Assembly (NCBI RefSeq): GCF_950295315.1
Contig: NC_080166.1
Coordinates: 100,294,999-100,358,998 of the forward strand
Reading direction: 5' to 3'
DNA length: 64,000 nt
Source: Erinaceus europaeus
Taxonomy: Eukaryota > Chordata > Mammalia > Eulipotyphla > Erinaceidae
The notes beneath the pieces are model-generated. The model searched no databases. It was not told where the DNA came from and saw only the letters and a list, made by a program, of their open reading frames with translations. Each line of letters opens with the position of its first letter. The first letter of the stretch is position 1. Made by a program: the position numbers and the translations under genes. Shown one piece after another: positions 56,983 through 64,000 of this stretch.

Positions 56983-57393
56983 TGTTGGTATGCTTCTAAA
57001 AACCTCTTCTGTTTCATTTGGTTTAATCCCCCCTGCTTAACACTGTTCTATTTACATAACCACTTCATTCTATTTACATAACCGCTGTTAACAAGCACCA
57101 CCCTCCCTCCAGGGCATTGGTTCAGTGGTAGAATTCTTGCCTGCTCCGCCCCCTCTCCTTATCCTAACCTGATTTTCACCAGTCACTTTTCTCTCCATCC
57201 TCTTTGTGTCGCATCCTGTTCCCACCCTACTGGGCTAGTATATTTATAAGGACAATATTGTAGTTGAGTTTTAGCTTAGCTTGGTATAGATTGCTCTGCA
57301 TCCTGCATGAATAAAGAGATACTGCGTACAACCCAGCCATGAGTCCTGGGTCATCCGTTACCTGCCCGTGTAGCCAGCTCATCGAAAACAACA
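56983..57393 (+). repeat. ERV LTR C (plus)
   Basis: 411 bp, TGTTGGTATGC ... GAAAACAACA, with AATAAAGAGATACTGCG polyadenylation region. Followed by the TSD copy TATGCT. Confidence 0.93.
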
Positions 57394-57399
57394 TATGCT

Positions 57400-58577
57400 G
57401 ATTTTTAGTTTTATACATACATCACAAACAAATGTTTTCTGCAGTGTTATTTCCATAGAAATTTTTTTTAAATTTTACCTAACTTATTTTCTGATTCTGA
57501 CCATTGTTTCAACCAAAGTTAGTATAAAAGACAAGTTCAACTGAATAAGGAACTTAATTTTAGTAATTTTAGTATTACCATCAATAATACCCATATAATT
57601 TTCTTCCTAAAATTAGACTGAATATTTTGGTGTGTATATTCCTTTATGTATCATTATGCTAGGTTTCCAGGAAGTTCTACTACATATCTTTAATCTTCTC
57701 ATTTTATGTGACAAGCATTTTTTAGTTTTTGAAAAAGAAAACTAACAGTGAGAGCCTTTCACTTCACCTTAATATGTTGTCAACTAAAGAAAGCAAGTAA
57801 TTCAGACTTTTAAGTTACTTTTGGCATGAGGTCTGACCCTAGATTCAGTAACATATATTTATTTATTTTACAGAGTTACATGATTTCTAAAAAAGAAAAA
57901 AAGTTTTTCCAAAATTTCAATACTATGTTCAAGTATTTTCTCTTCCATACACTTAAATACACTTTTCATATATAAATAACTTTATTGAGATATCCTTTGT
58001 TTAGCATTTTTTACCCAGAAAACAAGTAGTTAAGCTACAGCCCTTAACTATAGACCTTTGTAAATATCAAATTGCAAAATAGTCACAAACACACAGCTTG
58101 TGTGATTTATGAGCTGGTGTATTTTTTTTTAATTTAGTGATATTACATTATAAGAAGATGAAAGGTAAACCAGAAGAATAATATTTTTTCCTAGAATATT
58201 AGAGCCCAAGAGCTAGGACAGGAGGCCAATTAAATTTCCATATGCACAAGCTCTGCTTGTAATAGCAAAGCTACTATTGTAACAGCTGTACTGTTTTTGT
58301 GAATTATTCCTTGAATATTTACTCCTTGATATTTACATCACAATGCTAAAGTATTATGGCATTTTTGTGGCCATACAAAGATACTGATTTTCACTTTGGT
58401 TCATGCCCTTATATAAACAAGCAAAATAGTTTTCTTGCTGAACCAAATTTTGTACAGAAGCCAAGATACACAGGGTCTTGCCTGAATTCAAGTGTTATGC
58501 TTGATGTCAATTTTAGCAACACTTCCATTAGTCATTTATGTGTTGTCCTCAACTACTCCTTTTAACTACAGTAATTT
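57400..58577. other. Unique AT-rich sequence, nothing recognised
   Basis: No repeat or gene was recognised. The frame at 58356-58565 has no domain. Confidence 0.45.
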
Positions 58578-58591
58578 TTTTCAGGGTTTTT

Positions 58592-58914
58592 TTTAAATTT
58601 TTTTAAAAATTTTTTTATTATCTTTTTTAATTTTTATTTTATTTATTTTATTTATTTATTCCCTTTTGTTGCCCTTGTTGTTTTTTATTGTTGTAGTTAT
58701 TATTGTTGTCGTTGTTGGATAGGACAGAGAGAAATGGAGAGAGGAGGGGAAGACAGAGAGGAGGAGAGAAAGATAGACACCTGCAGACCTGCTTCACCGC
58801 CTGTGAAGCGACTCCCCTGCAGGTGGGGAGCCGGGGTTCGAACTGGGATCCTTATGCCGGTCCTTGTGCTTTGCGCCACCTGCGCTTAACCCACTGTGCT
58901 ACAGCCCGACTCCC
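58592..58914 (-). mobile_element. tRNA-headed SINE (type A), antisense, very well preserved
   Basis: Near-consensus copy with intact A and B boxes in the head (GTAGCACAGTGGGTTAAGCG, GGTTCGAACC-type) and many CpGs kept. TSD TTTTCAGGGTTTTT at 58578-58591 and 58915-58928 is perfect. It landed in the 3' module of an older SINE. Confidence 0.96.
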
Positions 58915-58928
58915 TTTTCAGGGTTTTT

Positions 58929-59040
58929 ACTGGGGCTCCGTGCCCACACTACGAATCCACCCGTCCTGAAAGCCATTTTTTTTTCTATTTTATTGGATAG
59001 GACAGAAATTGAGAGTGGAGGGAAGATGTTGTGTCTCATT
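58929..59040 (-). mobile_element. Older SINE 3' module fragment, antisense
   Basis: ACTGGGGCTCCGTGCCCACA, GAATCCACCCGTCCTGAAAG and TTATTGGATAGGACAGAAAT: module plus the start of the body; the rest is missing. The left few bases lie in the TSD of the inserted copy. Confidence 0.8.
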
Positions 59041-59159
59041 AAAAAAAAATTATATCAATGCTCCTCTGGACTGGCATATCATTGCAGACTATTGCTCACT
59101 CCAAAAAGGAGATTGATTGGTATATATGCACCCATTTATGTAGCAGGGTAATAAAACTA

Positions 59160-59530
59160 AGACTGGCAAAATAGTTCATTTACATGTGCATGACACAGAT
59201 TGGGCCCTCACCACCTTGAGGGAAACTTCACTGCTATGGTCTCTTTTACTCTCTGTCTTTTTGACTTTACTATTTTTTTTGTTTTTGTTTTTAATTAATT
59301 TATTTATTAGATAGAGACAGAGAAAATTTGAGAAGGAGCTAGAGAGGGAGAGAAACAGAGTGATACCTTTAGCCCTGCTTACCACTCATGAAGCATCCCA
59401 TCCCTTTGGCATGTGGGGACCAGAGGCTTGAACCTGGGTCCTTATGCATTGTAATGTGTGCACTTAACAAGATGTGACACAGCCTTGCCTCACCTTTCTG
59501 TCTTTACCAAAAATTTTTTCAAACACAAAA
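59160..59530 (+). mobile_element. tRNA-headed SINE (type E), split by another SINE
   Basis: Left part CAAAATAGTTCATTTACATG ... GGTCTCTTTTACTCTCTGTC (59160-59265); right part CACCTTTCTGTCTTTACCAA after 59483. Confidence 0.7.
59270..59483 (-). mobile_element. tRNA-headed SINE (type B), antisense, nested
   Basis: T-rich tail, ATAGAGACAGAGAAAATTTG body, B box TTGAACCTGGGTCC and head ending CACTTAACAAGATGTGACAC. Confidence 0.88.
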
Positions 59531-59619
59531 TAAAAACTAAATTGGGACTAACAATGAGTACAGAATATCTTCTCAGTAGAATGTCTTTGTGTAATGTACA
59601 GTTTGCACAACTATATTTT

Positions 59620-60122
59620 TGTCAGGAAATTGTGAAGATGTGGTTGAGCTTGGCAGGCCTTGATTTGAGGGGACATCCATCCTCTCCGCTTATCAGACTT
59701 ATTATCTACATAATCATTGTTTTGCCTGAAAGATCCCCTCCCATTCCATCCCTTTTATCTATCTTCTTTCTCTCCTCAAGACCCTCCCTGCCTACAGGGT
59801 ATTATTAATCCTACCAGTTAAAACATTCACAACAGTTGCTAAGGAAATTCCTATTTTTCCCAGCACCCTTTTGTTGTTCTCTGCCCCTTTCCAAACCATG
59901 TCAAGCCATTTCCTTTTCAGACTTGCCAATTTTTGGTCCGACCTTTAAAAGCCTGGGCTCCCTGATCAATAAAGAATCGAATTGCCTCGCCACCACGAGT
60001 CTGTTCCTGAGTCATCTCTCTCACGTAGCTGAGCGAGTAGCAGCCAAGGCTGACTCCAGTTGCGTGCTCTCCAAACCAGAGAGTACACGCCTGGAAAGAG
60101 GCACCCCCATGCTAGCCCAGCA
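59620..60122 (+). mobile_element. Solo LTR, class II-like, with 6-bp TSD
   Basis: 503 bp, TGTCAGGAAATTGTGAAGAT ... GCTAGCCCAGCA. TATTTT at 59614-59619 and 60123-60128 is a perfect TSD. TATA-like TTTAAAAG near 59945 and AATAAA at about 59968 are in the usual order. The start aligns with the LTR at 45535, so the two belong to one family. The 131-codon frame inside it has no protein-like features. Confidence 0.85.
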
Positions 60123-60128
60123 TATTTT

Positions 60129-60304
60129 GATGCCTCAAGTGTTGCTTAGAGTAATTCCAAGTATTAATTCTAATGTTTGGCTTATAGTGTTAATGGAAAA
60201 CATTGTCATGAAAAATAATTCTAAAGTGTGAAATAAAGGAGTTGCCATAGGGGGATGATAAATTATCTTTATGTCATGGTAATCAAATAATGTATTTTTT
60301 AATT
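60129..60304. other. Unique sequence, nothing recognised
   Basis: No feature could be supported. Confidence 0.35.
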
Positions 60305-60535
60305 TTTGATTTTTCCCTTTATTGGGATGGATTAATGATTTACAGTCAATAGTAAAATACAGTACTTGTTACATGTGTAATATTTCTAAGTTTTCCACAT
60401 AACACTCTAACTCCCACCTAGGTTCTTCTCCATCCTCATGTTCTAGGACCTGAACACTCCCCTTCACCCCAGAGTCTGTTACTTTGGTGCAATGCACCAA
60501 ATCCAGTCCAAGTTCTGCTTTAGATTTTCCAGAAA
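60305..60535 (-). mobile_element. L1 3'UTR fragment, antisense
   Basis: TTTATTGGGATGGATTAATG, TTACAGTCAATAGTAAAATA, TTCTAGGACCTGAACACTCC and CCAGAGTCTGTTACTTTGGT match the 3' end of the older L1 at 6385-6560. Confidence 0.85.
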
Positions 60536-60971
60536 GGAAAACTCAAATGATATTTTAAATAATTTGTATTTATAAGTATAGGTTTTTTCCTGTCATATTT
60601 GTGTAGCAATGAAAGGTATGTTAAATCTTGGGAAATTATCACTAGTTAAGACTGTTAAGAACCTCAACTGACTATGTAATATATGGTTTGATATACATGA
60701 AACACTGCCATCAGGAAATATAATTAGACTCATCTGTGTAACATAGGGATTAGTAGGAAATTCAAGTTTAATATTTATATAGAACCCAAAGTGCCTGATA
60801 TAAAAGATTCTAAATTAGATAAGATCAGGCGTGTTCAGGGTTGTTTGGCTGTAGATGATGCTAAATTAGTGTTTGAGAATGGAGTGCATGAGAACCTGAA
60901 TGAGGAATTCCTATGGAACAATAATTTTGAGTATTTCATCACTTAGAGTAAGCTTTCGAAAGATTACTTGA
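60536..60971. other. Unique AT-rich sequence, nothing recognised
   Basis: No feature could be supported. Confidence 0.4.
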
Positions 60972-60982
60972 CAATAATTCAG

Positions 60983-61365
60983 TTCTTCTTCTAGCGTTTG
61001 CCCTTCTTCCGTAGCCAGTCAACAGCATCATGTTGAGCCTGATGTAAAGTTTCGAGACCTCCTTTGAATCTGGAGAGGTGGCAGTCGTTGACTATGTGGG
61101 TCATAGTCTGTCTGTAGCCGCAGGGGCAGTTCGGGTCGTCTCTGGCTCCCCAGCGATGGAACATAGCGGCGCACCGGCCATGGCCTGTTCGATAGCGATT
61201 GAGGAGGGCCCAATCATAACGTGCTAGGTCAAAGCCGTGTTGACGCTTGCAGGGGTCTGTGATGAGGTGTTTGTTCTCTACCTCAGCTGACTGCCAACTC
61301 TGTTTCCAAGAGACTGGAACAGAGAAGTTCAGTGTAGGCGTAGGGGACCAGATTGGGTGACGAGG
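60983..61365 (-). mobile_element. 5'-truncated non-LTR retrotransposon of CR1/Jockey-like type
   Basis: 383 bp encoding the C-terminus of a LINE polyprotein, ending at a TAG stop followed only by AAGAAGAA. CAATAATTCAG (60972-60982) and CAATAATTATTCAG (61366-61379) look like a TSD with a 3-bp difference, consistent with target-primed insertion. It is far more GC- and CpG-rich than its flanks. It is not L1: ORF2 of L1 has no such domain. Confidence 0.8.
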
Positions 61366-61368
61366 CAA
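60991..61368 (-). CDS. C-terminal part of a LINE reverse-transcriptase polyprotein
   Basis: 125 codons open without a stop or shift, entering at a non-ATG codon, so the frame is a truncated piece and not a complete gene. Features: a tryptophan-rich start (HPIWSP, WKQSWQS), YDWALLNRYRTGHGRC, then a C-x-C ... H-x4-C set (PNCPCG, THIVNDCHLSRF) and an end of DAVDWLRKKGKR. From family knowledge, this N-R-[FY]-R-T-G-[HQ]-G-x-C block with a CPCG...QTM-HIV...C motif lies after the RT domain in CR1/Jockey-like LINEs of invertebrates. Its function is not settled; the cysteines suggest nucleic-acid binding. An undamaged frame with about a dozen CpGs is unusual for a mammalian non-L1 LINE. Confidence 0.75.
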   Translation of the reverse strand: MPRHPIWSPTPTLNFSVPVSWKQSWQSAEVENKHLITDPCKRQHGFDLARYDWALLNRYRTGHGRCAAMFHRWGARDDPNCPCGYRQTMTHIVNDCHLSRFKGGLETLHQAQHDAVDWLRKKGKR

Positions 61369-61379
61369 TAATTATTCAG

Positions 61380-62153
61380 TGAATGATTTGAACAATGAAG
61401 TCATTTGTTATATATGATGATGTTGAAATTTAGAGTATACATTTTCATAAAATAATTTCTGTAGAAGAATGAATAAGAATCTTAGAGTTCTTAAGTTTAC
61501 AGAGGAGTTAGGAGTCTATATGACAGAAAAGGATGAAATAGTTTCTATATATATTCTTTGGATAGCTTTGACTTTATACCACATGTAGAAAGTCTGAAAA
61601 TATACATATTTGCTAAAGTTGTGCTCAGATTCCATATTAGGGATAATAGAATGCATTTGTAGTATTTTTGATTTCTGAATTTGTATCTGTTCAGATCAGA
61701 AGTAAACTCTCTGATTTGTTCAAATGCTTTCTTTTCTTTCATAAAAATGACCAATATGCTAAAGGGCATGAACTTGAAGTTCTGCCAGTCTCAGCTAATG
61801 GTGAAAGATTTCTGATGAGTTCCATCTTAGGAGTTCTGCTTCATGTAGAAACACAGTGGGAAGTCATGAGATCATATTTCTACATGTGCAAAGCTAATTG
61901 GCACATGTGTAGCTTTACTCTGTAACCCTGACCTCATTAGAGCCAATGTCTAACCTCCTTCATAGGTTGGCTACTGCTTAAAATGTAAAATCCTACCTTT
62001 TAATTCAGCACAGTAAGGTAAAGAAAGTAATATTTGACTTTCAGATGGGGAAAATGGCAATGAAAGTAAGTTTTCCCAGCTTGAAAATATCTTCCCATAG
62101 TCAACTCAGTAAAATATAGGAAGAAGTCAAATATTTAGAAGGCTAAATACTGA

Positions 62154-62155
<2 letters not shown>
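61380..62155. other. Unique AT-rich sequence, nothing recognised
   Basis: No feature could be supported. The frame at 61668-61925 has no domain. Confidence 0.4.

Positions 62156-62186
<31 letters not shown>
62156..62186. repeat. (GA)n microsatellite
   Basis: About fourteen GA units. A short (TC)n follows at about 62295-62311. Confidence 0.95.
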
Positions 62187-62188
<2 letters not shown>

Positions 62189-62632
62189 CTATCTTTGAAA
62201 TAGGGTCACCCCCACCCCCAGTGATAAAGTAGAATTCAATTGGAAGAGTTTGAACTACAGTGTTCTTTCCTGGATATGTTGTTAATCAAGATTTTCTCTC
62301 TCTCTCTCTCTTTAAATCAACCAGCTCCATTTGTATTTACTGATTAAACAGACAATGTAGGCTATCAACAGAAAAATAAAGGTAAAATGTCAGGCTAACA
62401 AATTACATACTCTATTATGAAAGCTGATAGGAACATATCACCCTTTCTGGATATGCAAAATATTTTTCAGTATCTCAATTGCTCACATATGCATACTACA
62501 AACTTAATGGAAAAGATTAACATTCATGTCGGAAAATTCAGAAAATAAAACACTTTCCTATATTTATACATCGGAGTTCACACTTGTTCTTTTGAAGAAT
62601 GACAGCTATAGCACAGAGTTTTACAAATATAA
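62187..62632. other. Unique sequence, nothing recognised
   Basis: Only the short TC tract near 62.3 kb stands out. Confidence 0.4.
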
Positions 62633-62637
62633 ATCAT

Positions 62638-62674
62638 GGGGTTCAGGAGTTGATGCACTGGATAGAGCATTGGG
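62638..62674 (+). mobile_element. Possible isolated SINE tRNA-like head (type C)
   Basis: GGGGTTCAGGAGTTGATGCA, CTGGATAGAGCATTGGG matches the first ~37 bp of type C SINEs, with no body or tail. ATCAT flanks both sides (62633-62637, 62675-62679), too short to prove a TSD. Confidence 0.55.
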
Positions 62675-62679
62675 ATCAT

Positions 62680-63535
62680 TTTAAATATTTTATATATTAG
62701 CTTAAGAGAATATATGATAATATATTTTTACAAAACAGAATTTACCAAGCTGAATATTTATCTTGTCAGACTATAAAAATGATTTCTTGATATCTGAGTC
62801 CTTCAATGAAAATCTATACAGTTGATAAGGCAGAAATAAACGGATACATTTGGTGAAACAGGTAGTGACCTAGTTTCCTCACAGAAATGTGATGTGTGTA
62901 AAATAAGCTAGCCTTTTCTTTTGAGTTTAAGGGAGGGGGAATTTCACAGATCTAGTTTTAAAAGAAAGTAAGATCTTAATCCAGTCAGTCTTGACTTGGC
63001 ATCAATAGGGATCTATTGATGAACATCACTTCATTGAACTGGCACTCTTACCATGACCCATGAATTTTCTTGAAGAGAACCTGAATGAGAAATATAAGAT
63101 GCATTTTATAATATCCCAGTGCTAGCAATTATCTTGCTATCTCTTAATTTCAGATGCATTTTATAGGTGAAGAAAACATTACAAAGAAGAGAAAGTGCTG
63201 ATAAAACAGACATCTTGTAGAATAGGCAGTAAGTGCTCTAGTTTGAATTGCTTTCAATTTACTTATTGATATTTATACTTACTGACTTTCCCATTTCTGT
63301 TAACACATTTTTTTAAAATTCCAGAATCATAAAAATTCAGAATCAATGTTCTAACTTCTATCAAAATTTCAGTACTACTTTGAAAAATGTCTCTTTTGTA
63401 TGTATTGGCCTAAGCAATTTATAATTCCCTGTTGCTCTTTTGCAGAACATCACTACATAATGTCACTAGTAGCATGAAAAGTTTTGTGCCCCCCCATAAG
63501 TAGATAAATAAATAGATATTATAAAGCAGTTTTCA
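62680..63535. other. Unique AT-rich sequence, nothing recognised
   Basis: No feature could be supported. Confidence 0.4.
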
Positions 63536-63861
63536 GGGGTGGGGGCAGGTGATGGTGCAACTAAGTGCACATAATACCTTGTGCAAGGACTGAGGTTTGA
63601 GCTCCAGCTCCCCATCTCCAAGGAGGACAATTTATGAGTGGTGCATCAGGTGTCCGTCTTCCTCTTTTTTTCTCTATCTCCCCCTCCTCTCTCAATTTTT
63701 CTCTGTATTATTCAATAAAATATAAAGAGTTAAAAAAAGAAGCAAGTAAAAACAAGAATCAAAGAAAGGAAGAAAGAAAACCACTGGTAGTGGTGGTTTT
63801 GTAGTACCAGCACCCAGCCCTAGCCATAATTCTGGTGGTAATAATAATAATGATAATAGTA

Positions 63862-63896
<35 letters not shown>

Positions 63897-63900
63897 GAGG
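63536..63900 (+). mobile_element. Long-form SINE with 3' module and (TAA)n tail
   Basis: Head GGGGCAGGTGATGGTGCAAC, B box GGTTTGAGCTCC, CT-rich body, ATTCAATAAAATATAAAGAG, then module-like sequence (GTAGTGGTGGTTTTGTAGTA, CACCCAGCCCTAGCCATAAT). The tail has become a TAA/GGA microsatellite (63838-63909). Confidence 0.8.
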
Positions 63901-63910
63901 AGGAGGAGAA

Positions 63911-64000
63911 ATTTACCTACGACCCTGCAATTCCTCTCCTGGGGACATATCCTAAGGAACCAAACATACTCATCCAAAAAGATCTGTGTATGACTATGTT
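63911..64000 (+). mobile_element. L1 ORF2 3' region, sense, cut by the window edge
   Basis: TTTACCTACGACCCTGCAAT, TCCTCTCCTGGGGACATATC and CCAAAAAGATCTGTGTATG match L1 ORF2 just before the C-terminus (compare 34120-34210). Confidence 0.85.

Larger units (their letters stand above)
53496..57393. mobile_element. Three-LTR class II-like ERV with U5 ends at both outer termini
   Basis: LTR (minus, 53496-53903), internal 3' region (minus, to 54670), abrupt switch, internal 3' tail (plus, 54672-54811), LTR (plus, 54812-55214), primer site, internal region, purine tract, LTR (plus, 56983-57393). Both outer termini are the U5 end (GAAAACAACA on the right, its complement on the left). TATGCT at 53490-53495 and 57394-57399 is a perfect 6-bp direct repeat. 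The outer 1.17 kb on each side are inverted copies of one another. No gag, pro, pol or env was recognised; it must have relied on another virus for enzymes. Confidence 0.9.

Noticed and set aside
59836..60231. 131-codon frame as a host gene
   Set aside because: It lies inside a solo LTR with exact TSD and has no domain or coding bias.
61028..61213. 61-codon overlapping minus frame at the 61-kb LINE
   Set aside because: It is a shadow frame of the 125-codon LINE reading frame.

Overview
The window is mammalian intergenic or deep intronic DNA, AT-rich, and almost entirely built from transposable elements. I could not support any host protein-coding exon, tRNA gene, rRNA gene or CRISPR array. 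The most diagnostic content is a set of abundant tRNA-headed SINEs. Their antisense form runs from a GACAGAGAGAAATGG-type body through CACCTGCAGACCTGCTTCACC to a tRNA-like head. From memory this SINE type is typical of hedgehogs (Erinaceidae, Eulipotyphla). The species call is recognition, not a database result.

Layout. 1-6.4 kb: unique AT-rich DNA with an ancient L1 remnant, SINEs, a TTCC microsatellite and, at 3.5 kb, the 3' end of an unusual LINE family. 6.4-19.7 kb: a nested L1 stack. An older minus-strand L1 (6376-8442, resuming at 16294-19700) received a small twin-primed L1 (8443-8737) and, directly beside it, a full-length plus-strand L1 (8766-16278) with a 15-bp target-site duplication (TSD). 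That full-length L1 has two tandem promoter units, an intact ORF1 (304 codons) and an ORF2 of full length broken by two nonsense codons and two compensating frameshifts. 19.7-41 kb: SINEs of at least five tRNA-headed types, two 5'-truncated L1s with clear TSDs, a probable LTR, remnants that look like ancient MaLR LTRs, and unique sequence. 41-50.3 kb: a minus-strand L1 with a YY1-like motif at its 5' end, lacking the RT core, interrupted by a partial ERV and by a solo LTR, and abutting an older L1 whose 5'UTR runs straight into mid-ORF2. 50.6-53.3 kb: unique DNA and an inverted old L1. 53.5-57.4 kb: a three-LTR, non-coding class II-like endogenous retrovirus whose two outer ends are both U5 ends, inside a perfect 6-bp TSD. 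58.6-64 kb: nested SINEs, a solo LTR with 6-bp TSD, a 383-bp fragment of an invertebrate-type non-LTR retrotransposon with a clean 125-codon reading frame, and the start of another L1 at the window edge.

How the parts work together. The LINE-1 machinery (ORF1 RNA chaperone, ORF2 endonuclease/reverse transcriptase) is the likely source of the SINE insertions, which carry A-rich tails and 10-20 bp TSDs. ERV integrase explains the LTR elements with 6-bp TSDs. The items that stand out are (1) the young-looking CR1/Jockey-like LINE fragment at 61 kb and a second 3' end at 3.5 kb, candidates for horizontal transfer; (2) the U5-to-U5 endogenous retrovirus at 53.5-57.4 kb; (3) tail-less SINE insertions that contain only the tRNA-like head; and (4) tandem YY1-bearing promoter units in the full-length L1. 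All similarity statements were made by eye; no alignment or search was run.
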